A stretch of DNA of 64,000 bases from Bizionia paragorgiae (GCF_900107625.1 NZ_FNQK01000007.1:62001-126000), one strand, 5' to 3'; positions 16,711 through 26,661 are shown, counted from the first letter of the stretch. The notes: generated from the letters alone by a model not told the origin. Numbers and translations are program-made.

Positions 16711-19700
16711 CTAAATTTTTTGAATAAACAACTTGGTATGTACTGTATCGAATTCAACATCTATACCGTTATTTAATTCGTCCATAATTACAAGCTCATT
16801 GGTTAAAGTTTCTGCTTTTATGTAAGCTTCATTCGCTTTTACCGCCTCATTAACTTGCTCGTCCTTTAGAAGTTTCACATTAATTCTATCTGTAACTTCA
16901 AAACCAGAATCTTTTCTTAAGTTTTGAATACGATTTACGAGTTCTCTTGCGACACCTTCTTTTCGTAATTCGCTAGATATGGTAACATCTAAAGCAACGG
17001 TGTAAGCGCCTTCATTTGCAACTAACCAACCTGCTATATCTTGTGAGGTAATCTCTACATCACTGACTTCTAAAGTAATAATTTTTCCGTTACAATTTAC
17101 ATCATGTTGCCCTTTTTGCTCAATATTTTTAATATCCTCAGCAGTCATTTTAAGTATCTCGCTGGCAATCAACTTCATATCCTTCCCAAAACGTGGCCCT
17201 AAAGCTTTAAAATTTGGCTTTACTTGCTTCACTAATATGTCTGAAGCATCGTCTAACAGCTCTACTTCCTTAACATTAACCTCGTGTTTTATTAAATCTG
17301 CTACCGCCAAAATCTCCTCACGTTGCTGTTCGCTATCGATAGGAATCATAATTTTTTGTAATGGCTGGCGTACTTTTATCTTCTCTTTAGCTCTTAATGA
17401 CAACACTAAAGATGAAATGGTTTGCGCAGCTTCCATTTTACGTTCTAAAGCTTTATCAATAAACGCAGAATCACTTTCTGGGAACCTTGACAAATGTACA
17501 CTTTCAAACGCTTCTGATTGTGTCGTTTTTGTTAAGTCTAGGTAAAGTTTATCCATAAAGAAAGGAGCTATTGGCGCACCTAGCTTCGCAATGGTTAACA
17601 TACACGTATATAGGGTTTGGTAGGCCGATATTTTATCTGTTTGATAATCACCTTTCCAAAAACGCCTTCTACTTAAACGCACATACCAGTTACTTAAGTA
17701 ATCTTGAGTAAAATTAGATATTGCTCGTGCAGCCTTTGTAGGCTCGTATTCGGCGTAGAAAGCATCTACTTTTTCAATAAGCGTATGTAACTCTGAAAGA
17801 ATCCAACGGTCTATTTCAGGGCGTTCTTCTAGAGGCACATCGTCTTCAGCATACGTAAACTTATCGATATTTGTATATAATTGAAAGAACGAATAGGTAT
17901 TGTATAAGGTTCCAAAAAACTTGCGTTTCACTTCTTCTATACCATCCACATCAAACTTTAAGTTATCCCACGGATTAGCATTTCCAATCATATACCAACG
18001 TGTCGCATCGGCACCGTAAGTCTCTAAAGTCTCAAAAGGATCTGTAGCATTCCCTAGACGTTTCGACATTTTTTGACCGTTTTTGTCTAACACTAATCCG
18101 TTAGACACCACATTTTTATAAGCCACAGAGTCGAAAACCATAGTTCCAATGGCATGTAGCGTATAAAACCAACCACGTGTTTGGTCTACCCCTTCCGCAA
18201 TGAAATCGGCAGGAAAGGCTTTATTATCATCTATATTCTCTTTGTTTTCGAATGGGTAATGCCATTGTGCATAAGGCATAGAACCAGAATCGAACCATAC
18301 ATCTATTAAATCACTCTCACGACGCATTGGTTGTCCCGATGCAGAAACTAAGGTTATCTCGTCGACAATATTTTTATGTAAATCTAGTTTCGCATAGTTT
18401 TCTTCTGAGTTATCACCCACCTGAAAATCTTCAAAAATATCTTTTTCTAAAACGCCCGCAGCAACTGCTTTAGCCATTTCAGATTTTAGCTCTTCTACCG
18501 AACCAATACAAATTTCTTCTTTACCATCTTCGGTTCTCCAGATAGGCAAAGGAATTCCCCAATATCTAGAACGCGATAAATTCCAATCGTTAGCGTTTGC
18601 CAACCAGTTTCCAAAACGTCCTTCACCTGTAGACTTCGGTTTCCAGTTAATGGTTTTATTAAGCTCGTGCATACGATCTTTAACATCGGTAACTTTAATA
18701 AACCAAGAATCTAACGGGTAGTATAATATAGGCTTATCGGTTCTCCAACAGTTAGGGTAACTGTGTTTATATTTTTCAACTTTAAATGCTTTATTCTCTT
18801 CTTTTAATTGAATAGCAAGCTCCACGTCTACAGAACGCTCGGGTGCTTCACCATCGGCATAGTACTCATTCTTAACGTATTTACCGGCATACTCCCCCAT
18901 TTCCGGTCTAAATTTACCTTGTAAATCTACTAAAGGCACCAGATTATCGTTTTCATCTTTAACTAGCATTGGTGGAATTTCTGGAGAAGCTTGTTTTGCT
19001 ACCAAAGCATCATCGGCACCAAATGTTGGTGCGGTATGTACAATTCCTGTTCCGTCTTCGGTAGTTACGAAATCACCAGAAATCACTCTAAAAGCATTCT
19101 CAGGATTATCGTTTGGCAACGCATACGGCAGTAACTGCTCGTATTTAATACCTACAAGATCTTTACCTATAAACTCTTTAACCACGAAGTAAGGTATTTT
19201 CTTATCTCCATTGTTATAGTCTAACAATTCAGCTTTGGTTTCTACCCGCTTAAATTTACCGTCAAACTGTTTATTCACTAAGGGTTTTGCCAAAATCACA
19301 TTCATAGGTTTAAATGTGTATTGGTTATAAGTTTCTACTAAAACATACTCTATTTTAGGCCCTACAGTCAAGGCTGTATTACTCGGTAAGGTCCACGGTG
19401 TGGTCGTCCACGCTAAAAAGAAAATATCGCCTTCATTCTGTAAAAAATCTGGTAATGTATTTTCTACGGCTTTAAATTGAGCAACCACAGTAGTATCGGT
19501 AACATCTTGATAAGTTCCCGGCTGATTCAGCTCGTGAGAACTTAAACCTGTACCCGCTTTTGGCGAATAAGGCTGAATCGTATAGCCCTTGTATATTAAG
19601 TTTTTATTATAAATTTCTTTAAGCAACCACCATACACTTTCCATGTATTTAGGCTCGTAAGTGACGTACGGATTATCCATATCAACCCAATATCCCATTT

Positions 19701-20115
19701 TCTGGGTCAGGTCATTCCACACATCGGTATAACGCATTACGGCTTTACGGCACGTTGCGTTATAATCTTCAACAGAAATTGTTTTCCCAATGTCCTCTTT
19801 AGTAATACCGAGTTCTTTTTCCACACCAAGTTCTATAGGTAAACCGTGAGTATCCCATCCGGCCTTACGCTTCACTTGAAACCCTTTCATGGTTTTATAA
19901 CGCGGAAAAATATCTTTAATAGCACGTGCTAGAACGTGGTGCACACCTGGTAATCCATTTGCAGAGGGAGGTCCTTCAAAAAACACGTAAGGTTGGCTAC
20001 CTTCACGTGAAGTAACACTCTTTTCAAAAATATCATTCTCCTTCCAGTAACTTAGAATTTCTTCTGCTACATTTGGTAAGTTAAGTCCTTTATATTCAGG
20101 GAATCCTGTGCTCAT
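16711..20115 (-). CDS. ileS: Isoleucine--tRNA ligase, IleS2 type with rearranged HIGH motif
   Basis: Charges tRNA-Ile with isoleucine. 1134 residues, the length of the eukaryote-like IleS2 class. The class I catalytic core, the CP1 editing domain (about 200-410, with TTPWTLPSNTALTV) and the anticodon-binding region (from about 780) are all present. KMSKR starts at residue 682. The N-terminal signature, normally HxGH, reads G57-V58-H59-H60 here; the canonical order at this place would be HYGH. The codons are unambiguous (GGT GTG CAC CAC). This GxHH arrangement has been described in a subset of IleS2 enzymes with very high mupirocin resistance. A near-consensus promoter element (TAATTTCG) lies at 20141-20148. 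Confidence 0.97.
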   Translation of the reverse strand: MSTGFPEYKGLNLPNVAEEILSYWKENDIFEKSVTSREGSQPYVFFEGPPSANGLPGVHHVLARAIKDIFPRYKTMKGFQVKRKAGWDTHGLPIELGVEKELGITKEDIGKTISVEDYNATCRKAVMRYTDVWNDLTQKMGYWVDMDNPYVTYEPKYMESVWWLLKEIYNKNLIYKGYTIQPYSPKAGTGLSSHELNQPGTYQDVTDTTVVAQFKAVENTLPDFLQNEGDIFFLAWTTTPWTLPSNTALTVGPKIEYVLVETYNQYTFKPMNVILAKPLVNKQFDGKFKRVETKAELLDYNNGDKKIPYFVVKEFIGKDLVGIKYEQLLPYALPNDNPENAFRVISGDFVTTEDGTGIVHTAPTFGADDALVAKQASPEIPPMLVKDENDNLVPLVDLQGKFRPEMGEYAGKYVKNEYYADGEAPERSVDVELAIQLKEENKAFKVEKYKHSYPNCWRTDKPILYYPLDSWFIKVTDVKDRMHELNKTINWKPKSTGEGRFGNWLANANDWNLSRSRYWGIPLPIWRTEDGKEEICIGSVEELKSEMAKAVAAGVLEKDIFEDFQVGDNSEENYAKLDLHKNIVDEITLVSASGQPMRRESDLIDVWFDSGSMPYAQWHYPFENKENIDDNKAFPADFIAEGVDQTRGWFYTLHAIGTMVFDSVAYKNVVSNGLVLDKNGQKMSKRLGNATDPFETLETYGADATRWYMIGNANPWDNLKFDVDGIEEVKRKFFGTLYNTYSFFQLYTNIDKFTYAEDDVPLEERPEIDRWILSELHTLIEKVDAFYAEYEPTKAARAISNFTQDYLSNWYVRLSRRRFWKGDYQTDKISAYQTLYTCMLTIAKLGAPIAPFFMDKLYLDLTKTTQSEAFESVHLSRFPESDSAFIDKALERKMEAAQTISSLVLSLRAKEKIKVRQPLQKIMIPIDSEQQREEILAVADLIKHEVNVKEVELLDDASDILVKQVKPNFKALGPRFGKDMKLIASEILKMTAEDIKNIEQKGQHDVNCNGKIITLEVSDVEITSQDIAGWLVANEGAYTVALDVTISSELRKEGVARELVNRIQNLRKDSGFEVTDRINVKLLKDEQVNEAVKANEAYIKAETLTNELVIMDELNNGIDVEFDTVHTKLFIQKI

Positions 20116-20219
20116 TTTTTCTAATTTCTGATTCGAGTTGCGAAATTAAGGAATTTTACGAAAAAAAGATGTGTGTTCCCGCTTAAAAACAGTCTATTAT
20201 AAAAATTATAAATAGAGAC

Positions 20220-20681
20220 CTAACGCGCTGATTTAAATTGTTTTTTAAAAAGTTTGGCTTTATTGAGTAGGATTTTCTCATAAGACTTGCTCAGATTAAC
20301 TCGAGACAAGGTCGAACCCTTTTTAACATATAACTTTTTCGCAGCTTCCGAATTTGTATTTACAGTTATAAAAACCAATCTATTATCTTTATAGTAATAG
20401 TTTTCTGTAATGGTCCGGTCTGTTTTTTCAACATTTTTTATATGAAATAACTCCCGTCCATCCGGACTCATTCTTTCTTGATAACTAAAAGTTCCTACGT
20501 CATTAAATCCTGAATCGTCGGTTAATACCCCCTGGCTTAGGTTAGTTTTCAAACGCGTATCTGCAGCAAGTTTAGACACATATCTATCAATATCCTTGAC
20601 ATAGGCATCATTATTTATTTTGGGCCCACACGCGACGATACTTAAAGCTACAAGAACTAATAAAATAGAGTTTACTTTCAT
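20220..20681 (-). CDS. Small predicted lipoprotein of unknown function
   Basis: 153 residues. A lipoprotein signal peptide (MKVNSILLVLVALSIVAC, Cys18) is followed by a soluble region with no family I can name. Visible features are a KDIDRYVSKLAADTRLK helix, a MSPDGRELFHIKNVEKTDRT hairpin and a basic C-terminus (KLFKKQFKSAR). The frame extends to 20714, but ATG at 20681 gives the signal peptide directly at its N-terminus and follows an ACCAACAA leader typical of this group. It stands alone between ileS and the divergent MscS gene. Confidence 0.7.
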   Translation of the reverse strand: MKVNSILLVLVALSIVACGPKINNDAYVKDIDRYVSKLAADTRLKTNLSQGVLTDDSGFNDVGTFSYQERMSPDGRELFHIKNVEKTDRTITENYYYKDNRLVFITVNTNSEAAKKLYVKKGSTLSRVNLSKSYEKILLNKAKLFKKQFKSAR

Positions 20682-20898
20682 TTGTTGGTTTTTGAATGAT
20701 TCTAAAAATAACATCTTTTTATGTTTTTGAAATAGTTATTATGATAATCTTAAGTTTTAATACGCCATAAACCCATCACATTCTCTTTCTTTTACCCTAG
20801 CCACCCTAACACACTCACAAAAAAATCACTGCTAAACCAAAAAATGGGTCCTAATTTAGTATCTTAAATGACGAAAACAATAGTCTAAAATCTACGCA

Positions 20899-21828
20899 AT
20901 GCTTATACTCAATCTGGCATCTCAAAATTTCTCAGAAACCATCACACAATCTTTCGCTAATTTTTATACGGAATTTACCAACCAACTCCCGGGAATTGGA
21001 ATGGGGATACTAATAGTCATTATTGGTACTTTAATAGCTACCTGGCTTGGTCAATTTGCAAGAAAGCGTATCGCTTTTAGAACCCAAGACCCTTTAATGA
21101 GCCAGTTTTTAAGTAAAGCTTTAAAATACACCTTAATAACAATTGCCATTATTTTAGCTTTAAAAGCAGCGGGCCTAGGTGCGATTGCTTCGGGGATATT
21201 TACAGCCGCAGGTGCTAGCGCCGTTGTTTTAGGGTTCGCCTTTAAAGATATTGGACAGAATTTTATTGCAGGAATCATCTTAGCTTTTAGCCGACCTTAT
21301 GATATTAATGACACAGTGGAGATTGGGGAGAACTTCGGAAAGGTAAAAGCCCTAGAATTTCGATATACTAAATTAAAAACTTTTGATGGTAAAGACGTTT
21401 ACATTCCAAACAGCGACGTCTTAACAAAACCTGTAACTAACTACACTGAAGACGGTTTTTTTCGTTGGGATTTTGTAGTTGGAATAGCTTATGAAAATAA
21501 CATTACTGAAGCCAAGCAAATCATTCTAGAAACCTTAAAAAAGGAGCCGAATGTTATTACCGATGCCGATCATCAAAATTTTGTTGTAGAAGATGCTTTA
21601 GACACAAGCACCGTAAACTTAAAAGTCTATTTTTGGGTTGACACCAAGGACTTTAGAAAAATGGCGCTAACTACTAAAGGTTCGGTAATTAGAAGCGTAA
21701 AAGAAGCACTAATAGCCGGTGATTTTTACATGCCTGCCGATATTCAAGAAGTTAAAATCTATGGCGCCGAAAAAGATTTCCCTATCCGTATTTCTAGAGA
21801 TGAAATTGAAGATATAAAAAACAACTAA
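20899..21828 (+). CDS. Mechanosensitive ion channel, MscS family
   Basis: 309-residue small-conductance mechanosensitive channel. An N-terminal segment is followed by about three membrane helices (35-55, 80-95, 103-130), the pore-lining one rich in Gly and Ala (GAIASGIFTAAGASAVVLGFAFKDIG). Then comes the MscS beta domain (FSRPYDINDTVEIGENFGKV, VYIPNSDVLTKPVTNYT) and a cytosolic C-terminal domain to about 300. It would release solutes during hypo-osmotic shock. Single-gene unit: divergent from the lipoprotein and convergent with radA. The 217 bases upstream hold no clear regulatory site. Confidence 0.93.
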   Translation: MLILNLASQNFSETITQSFANFYTEFTNQLPGIGMGILIVIIGTLIATWLGQFARKRIAFRTQDPLMSQFLSKALKYTLITIAIILALKAAGLGAIASGIFTAAGASAVVLGFAFKDIGQNFIAGIILAFSRPYDINDTVEIGENFGKVKALEFRYTKLKTFDGKDVYIPNSDVLTKPVTNYTEDGFFRWDFVVGIAYENNITEAKQIILETLKKEPNVITDADHQNFVVEDALDTSTVNLKVYFWVDTKDFRKMALTTKGSVIRSVKEALIAGDFYMPADIQEVKIYGAEKDFPIRISRDEIEDIKNN

Positions 21829-21881
21829 TCGATTTTTACTAATCTACAAACCCATACTAAAACTCTTAAAGCATAGTTATT

Positions 21882-23240
21882 CTAGCTCAGGTAATCGACT
21901 AAGTCTTCTACTTTAGAAATCAATTGTATTTTTATCGCGGTATTTTTCAGGGCTATCTTATTATATTTAGACACAAAAATGGTTGAAAACCCTAATTTTT
22001 CAGCTTCTAGAATCCGCTGTTCCACGCGTTGCACAGGTCTAATTTCTCCAGACAGCCCTACCTCTCCTGCAAAGCAGTAATCACTAGGCAGCGCATCGTC
22101 TTCATTAGACGATAAAATAGAAGCTACCACTGCCAAATCAATCGCGGGATCATCGACGGTTATTCCCCCAGTAATATTTAGAAACACATCTTTAGCCCCT
22201 AGGCGAAACCCTGCACGCTTTTCTAGGACAGCCAATAACATATTAAGACGCTTTGCATTAAACCCTGTTGCACTACGCTGAGGTGTACCATAAACTGCTG
22301 TACTTACCAATGCCTGAACTTCAATCATTAAAGGACGCATACCTTCAAGCGTTGCAGCGACCGCGTTACCAGAAAGCTCTTCATCTTTTTTAGAGATTAA
22401 AATTTCACTCGGATTAGTAACTTCACGCAATCCAGAGCCTTGCATTTCATAAATCCCCAATTCGTTAGTAGAACCAAATCGATTTTTCTGCGCTCTCAAT
22501 ATGCGAAACACGTGATTGCGATCGCCTTCAAAATGAAGTACCGTATCGACCATATGTTCCAAAATTTTAGGACCTGCTATATTACCATCTTTAGTAATAT
22601 GACCTATTAAAATCACTGGTGTCGCGGTTTCTTTTGCGAATTTTATTAGTTCGGTAGTACATTCTTTAATTTGAGAAATACTTCCACTCGACGACTCGAT
22701 ATAATCACTATGGAGGGTCTGGATAGAATCTATAATCACAATATCGGGCTCTAATGCCTCAATTTGCTTAAAGATATTTTGCGTTTTTGTTTCGGTTAAA
22801 ATGTAACAACTTTCATTATCAGGATTAATCCTATCGGCACGCATTTTAATTTGCTTCTGACTCTCTTCACCAGAAACATACAACGTTTTATAGGGTAATT
22901 GTAACGATATCTGCAGCAGCAGTGTACTCTTTCCAATTCCCGGTTCTCCTCCTAGCAAGGTTAATGAACCCGGTACAATCCCACCACCCATCACACGGTT
23001 AAACTCACCATCACGGCTGTCTAATCGGGCCTCCTGAGAGGCATCGATATCTTTAATTTTTAAAGGTTTTGATGCGCGTTTATTTGTACGTGAAGGACTT
23101 TTCCAACTGCTTTTTTCGGGCGTCTGAATCACTTCTTCCACGATAGTATTCCACTCTTTACACGCAGAACATTGTCCTTGCCATTTAGAGTATTGCGAAC
23201 CGCAACTCTGACAAAAAAATGTTGTTTTTACCTTTGCCAT
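21882..23240 (-). CDS. radA: DNA repair protein RadA
   Basis: RecA-like ATPase that drives branch migration in homologous recombination. 452 residues. The N-terminal C4 zinc finger has C10, C13, C24 and C27. Walker A is GGEPGIGKST (about 93-102), Walker B is DIVIIDSIQTL, and the RadA-specific KNRFG motif is present (QKNRFGSTNELG). The C-terminal Lon-protease-like domain (about 290-450) ends near LISKVEDLVDYL. It is the distal gene of the panC-panD-flippase-like-esterase-radA run, starting 33 bases after the esterase stop. Confidence 0.97.
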   Translation of the reverse strand: MAKVKTTFFCQSCGSQYSKWQGQCSACKEWNTIVEEVIQTPEKSSWKSPSRTNKRASKPLKIKDIDASQEARLDSRDGEFNRVMGGGIVPGSLTLLGGEPGIGKSTLLLQISLQLPYKTLYVSGEESQKQIKMRADRINPDNESCYILTETKTQNIFKQIEALEPDIVIIDSIQTLHSDYIESSSGSISQIKECTTELIKFAKETATPVILIGHITKDGNIAGPKILEHMVDTVLHFEGDRNHVFRILRAQKNRFGSTNELGIYEMQGSGLREVTNPSEILISKKDEELSGNAVAATLEGMRPLMIEVQALVSTAVYGTPQRSATGFNAKRLNMLLAVLEKRAGFRLGAKDVFLNITGGITVDDPAIDLAVVASILSSNEDDALPSDYCFAGEVGLSGEIRPVQRVEQRILEAEKLGFSTIFVSKYNKIALKNTAIKIQLISKVEDLVDYLS

Positions 23241-23273
23241 AAATATAATTCCTTAAAACGAAAATTTTATAGG

Positions 23274-24419
23274 TTATAATCCGAAATCTACTTTTAATTG
23301 CTGAGAAAGCTCTAGCATTTGATCTTTAGTAATACCACCGACCTCTTGAAGCACATAGCCCGATTGATAGGTTTTCATCGCCTTTTTAGGATGCCCTGTA
23401 GTTTCATAATAGCGACCTAAATAATAATGACCTAGAAGTGTTTCCGGATATTGTTTCCTAGCTAATTTCCCTAAGTCCTCGAAGTAATCAAACTGCTCTG
23501 TTTTATTAATTGTAGCCGCAATAGCTCTAAAATCATTAATTGAAATTTGCTTTTTAATACCAAACAACTCCTCGATAGTTTCATACTTTTCTATCAAATA
23601 ATCGACAGGGGAGCTATCCAACTTCAACAGGGTATTTTGATACTCTTCTTTTGAAATAGGCTGAAAGACTAAAAAGATACTTTCTAAAGCTTTTGGAAGC
23701 GCATAAGCCGGTAATGAGTAATGTGAAGGACCGTCGAAATTATCGTAGGCCTTTAATACATTTTTATTATCTATTGCCGCTAACTTTACTTGTAAGGCTT
23801 CAGTTTTTTCTTTTAAACTTTTTACATCGTTAGAAGACGTTGCTAAGTAATAAAAGATTTTAGACTCGATACCATTTAATCGATCGCTTAAAAAACTCTC
23901 CATATCGGGAGCTAAATCTGGACTTAAAGCAATATAAGCCTGAAATAAAGGGTCTTCTTTAAATAAAAAATAATTTATAAAGTTTGCAGTTTTATCATGA
24001 CCAATAGCCACTTTAAACTTTTCGGTTCTGTACGTTTTATTTATGTAAGGCATCAACTCCTGACCAACAAAATTAAAAAAAGCTTCCCCTTTATCTATAG
24101 GTAAGGAATTTAACTCTGAAAAAGCAGTGTCGTCATCTCGCTTACTAAATTGGCTCACCCCAACAACGATGCACTCTGGAATATCATCCCAATAGGCATA
24201 GTAGTCAACAGTTCCTGCAACCAATTCAAATAAATAATCACCATCGAAAGTAAATACAATAGGATAGCTTTTATCGCTTTTATCGTAACCTCTAGGCAAC
24301 TGAATTTTTAACTGTCTCGACTCCCCTAAAATTTGGGATTCAAAATTTTTATAACTTATTTGAGCTGTTATTTGTTGAAAAGAAAATACAACTATAAAAA
24401 GGAAAATGAGTTTTCGCAT
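23274..24419 (-). CDS. Exported alpha/beta-hydrolase-fold esterase-like protein
   Basis: 381 residues from the ATG at 24419. The frame is open further up, but this Met begins a clean signal peptide (MRKLIFLFIVVFSFQQITAQ). The body resembles the esterase-D/Fes group: QLPRGYDKSDKSYPIVFTFDGD strand-turn, IVVGVSQ, and a nucleophile-elbow position at AIGHDKTANF. The elbow reads GHDKT where GxSxG is expected, so the catalytic Ser is not evident. The C-terminal third (about 290-375) is helical and TPR-like (GHYYLGRYYETTGHPKKAMKTYQSG). Esterase activity is doubtful; it could be a binding protein. Confidence 0.75.
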   Translation of the reverse strand: MRKLIFLFIVVFSFQQITAQISYKNFESQILGESRQLKIQLPRGYDKSDKSYPIVFTFDGDYLFELVAGTVDYYAYWDDIPECIVVGVSQFSKRDDDTAFSELNSLPIDKGEAFFNFVGQELMPYINKTYRTEKFKVAIGHDKTANFINYFLFKEDPLFQAYIALSPDLAPDMESFLSDRLNGIESKIFYYLATSSNDVKSLKEKTEALQVKLAAIDNKNVLKAYDNFDGPSHYSLPAYALPKALESIFLVFQPISKEEYQNTLLKLDSSPVDYLIEKYETIEELFGIKKQISINDFRAIAATINKTEQFDYFEDLGKLARKQYPETLLGHYYLGRYYETTGHPKKAMKTYQSGYVLQEVGGITKDQMLELSQQLKVDFGL

Positions 24420-24459
24420 TAATCGTATATTTTTTGAATTTAAGTACGCAAGGTACAAA

Positions 24460-25413
24460 TTATTTCTTTCGATTGTAGATCGGCAAATACAATAACGATG
24501 CTCCTCCTAAAACTATAATCATTAAGGTTTGTGAGGTCCACATAATCCAACCAAATGCGCGACTTGGATCTTCTGAAAGTCCGAATAATAAAAAGGCAAT
24601 TACTATAGCTTCTGGATACGACCCAATACCGCCATTTGTAGCAGCAATACTAAAAGTCGCTAATATAAAACCCACTAAAATAGCTCCTACAGGCACCGCA
24701 TTAAGCCCTGCAACAGATAAACTTGTAACATAAAACATTAACAAATACATCCCCCAAATAAAGAAGGTATGAAAAATGAACGCCCCTTTTTTCTTCATTT
24801 TAAAAATACTAAGAGCTCCTTCTATTATACCATTAACGAATTGCTTGATTTTTAACCCAATACCTGCTTTACTTCGTCTAATAAAGAAAAGAAACACCCC
24901 CATTAAAAGCAACAGTAAAACACCGCCGACTATTAATTTTGAAGAATCAAATTTTTCAATAAAAAAGGCATAGATAAAATCGAATTGTAAAAATAGAGTT
25001 ACAGTAATAATCAATAGTAGAACAATTAAATCAGCAACGCGCTCGGCAACAATAGACCCAAAGCCCTTATCAAAAGGCACATTTTCGTAATTGGTTAAAA
25101 TACTTGCTCTAGCAACTTCTCCTGCTCTTGGTATGGTATAATTTACGAGATATGTAGCAAAAACGGCCATTATACTATTTCCTAATTTCACTTTATACCC
25201 CATAGGCTCCAGCATAAACAGCCAGCGATAGGCACGAGACAAGTGACTTAACAAGCCTAAAAACAGACCTAAAACAATATAAGTGTAGTTGGCAGTTTTA
25301 AAGTAACCCAACAGGTCTTGAAAAGATAATTTTGACAACGAATAGCCTATTAAAAAAACTCCCAAAAGAATTGGGAGTAGTATTTTAAGTATTTTTAATA
25401 GGCTTTTATTCAC
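24460..25413 (-). CDS. Integral membrane protein, LPG-synthase transmembrane/UPF0104 family
   Basis: 317 residues with about eight membrane helices and the family features HLSRAYRWLFML, NYTIPRAGEVARASIL, FDKGFGSIVAERVADL and AATNGGIGSYPEAIV. Relatives include the flippase domain of MprF and AglD/GtrA-like lipid transporters. These proteins are thought to move or modify membrane lipids, but the substrate is unknown. It follows panD by 4 bases and precedes the esterase-like gene by 40, so it shares their transcript. Confidence 0.88.
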   Translation of the reverse strand: MNKSLLKILKILLPILLGVFLIGYSLSKLSFQDLLGYFKTANYTYIVLGLFLGLLSHLSRAYRWLFMLEPMGYKVKLGNSIMAVFATYLVNYTIPRAGEVARASILTNYENVPFDKGFGSIVAERVADLIVLLLIITVTLFLQFDFIYAFFIEKFDSSKLIVGGVLLLLLMGVFLFFIRRSKAGIGLKIKQFVNGIIEGALSIFKMKKKGAFIFHTFFIWGMYLLMFYVTSLSVAGLNAVPVGAILVGFILATFSIAATNGGIGSYPEAIVIAFLLFGLSEDPSRAFGWIMWTSQTLMIIVLGGASLLYLPIYNRKK

Positions 25414-25417
25414 GTAT

Positions 25418-25768
25418 CTAATTTAATAGGTTAGTCTCCTCATTAGGAAAGACTAACGACGGTTTAAACACTTTAGCTTCTTCAATATCCATAAACGCAT
25501 AAGTTATTAAAATAAGCACATCGCCTGGCGACACTAGTCGCGCTGCGGCACCATTTAAAGTGATTTCTCCAGAGTTTCTAGGTCCAGGAATAGCGTACGT
25601 TTCTAAACGCGCTCCGTTATTATTATTTACAATTTGAACTTTTTCGCCTTGAATAATATTTGCGGCTTCCATTAAATCTTCATCAATAGTAATACTGCCA
25701 ATATAATTAAGATCAGCACCTGTAACTTTTACTCTGTGAATTTTAGATTTTACTACTTGTATTTGCAT
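25418..25768 (-). CDS. panD: Aspartate 1-decarboxylase
   Basis: Pyruvoyl enzyme that makes beta-alanine from aspartate for pantothenate synthesis. 116 residues, normal length. Self-processing at G24-S25 (NYIGSITID) would create the pyruvoyl group. Other conserved parts are the [15 protein letters not shown] segment, the [12 protein letters not shown] strand, and [20 protein letters not shown] with the catalytic-site Tyr. It lies 13 bases after panC, the preceding step partner. A TATCTTTG element lies in that tiny gap (25773-25780). Confidence 0.96.
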   Translation of the reverse strand: MQIQVVKSKIHRVKVTGADLNYIGSITIDEDLMEAANIIQGEKVQIVNNNNGARLETYAIPGPRNSGEITLNGAAARLVSPGDVLILITYAFMDIEEAKVFKPSLVFPNEETNLLN

Positions 25769-25772
25769 GTTG

Positions 25773-25780
25773 CAAAGATA
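25773..25780 (-). promoter_or_regulatory. Exact -7 element 4 bases before the panD ATG
   Basis: On the minus strand TATCTTTG is followed by CAAC and the panD ATG. If used, the transcript would start at or inside the first codons (near-leaderless). It could also be chance, since panD is probably read from the panC promoter. Confidence 0.25.
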
Positions 25781-25781
25781 A

Positions 25782-26630
25782 TTAATTAAGTGCTAGATTA
25801 TCTATTAATCTTATGTCGTCTGCGTATGCCGCAACAAAAGCACGATAGTTAGTATTATTTTCTTTTGTTTCAATAGGTTTTAAGGTCTTTACATCGGCTA
25901 TTATAAAATATTCTAAGTCTAATAACTCATGCCTAGCAAACTCATCTTCAACCCATTTCACTATGTCATCAGCATTTTTTATGCCAAACTGCTCTTTGGC
26001 AGCCATTAGTGTTTTATAAATAAATGGAGCCTCTTTTTTATAATCGGGCTTTAGTCGCACGTTTCGAGAACTCATAGCTAAACCAGAAGCTTCCCGATGA
26101 ATTTCACAACCTACGATATTGACAGGTATTTGGTGTTTCTCGACTAATTTTTTAATGATTGCTAATTGCTGGAAATCCTTTTCTCCGAAATACGCGTTAT
26201 CGGGAGTAACAATTTCAAACAACCGTTTAACAATGGTACCAACACCGTCAAAATGACCATCGCGAAATTTTCCTTCCATTTCGTGTTCTAGACCATCAAA
26301 ATCAAACTGCTCTGCTTTTGTTTGTCCTTCGTAAACATCTTCTACAGAAGGAGCATAAACGATAATGTTTTCAGATAAAGTTTTCAAAAGATCAACATCG
26401 CGATCCAATGTTCTAGGGTATTTTTCAAGATCTGACGCATTATCAAATTGTGTCGGATTGACAAAAATACTTACCACGGCAAAATCATTGTGCGATAACG
26501 CTTCATTAACCAACGACAAATGCCCTTCGTGTAGCGCCCCCATAGTCGGTACAAAACCAAACGTAAACCCTTCATACTTAAGTTTGTTAATATGGTTTTG
26601 TATTTCGACTTTATTATTGTAAACAGTCAT
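25782..26630 (-). CDS. panC: Pantoate--beta-alanine ligase (pantothenate synthetase)
   Basis: ATP-dependent ligase joining pantoate to beta-alanine. 282 residues. The nucleotidyl-transferase HIGH-like motif is in [15 protein letters not shown] (about 27-41). Further signatures are [31 protein letters not shown] and the KMSKS-like SSRNVRL at about 183-189. First gene of the panC-panD operon and divergent from the starch-synthase-like gene. An exact -7 element (TAAGTTTG) lies at 26654-26661. Confidence 0.96.
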   Translation of the reverse strand: MTVYNNKVEIQNHINKLKYEGFTFGFVPTMGALHEGHLSLVNEALSHNDFAVVSIFVNPTQFDNASDLEKYPRTLDRDVDLLKTLSENIIVYAPSVEDVYEGQTKAEQFDFDGLEHEMEGKFRDGHFDGVGTIVKRLFEIVTPDNAYFGEKDFQQLAIIKKLVEKHQIPVNIVGCEIHREASGLAMSSRNVRLKPDYKKEAPFIYKTLMAAKEQFGIKNADDIVKWVEDEFARHELLDLEYFIIADVKTLKPIETKENNTNYRAFVAAYADDIRLIDNLALN

Positions 26631-26653
26631 ATTTAATATAAAATTAACGGGTG

Positions 26654-26661
26654 CAAACTTA
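26654..26661 (-). promoter_or_regulatory. -7 promoter element of the panC operon
   Basis: On the minus strand TAAGTTTG matches TAnnTTTG exactly, 24 bases upstream of the panC ATG. Confidence 0.5.
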
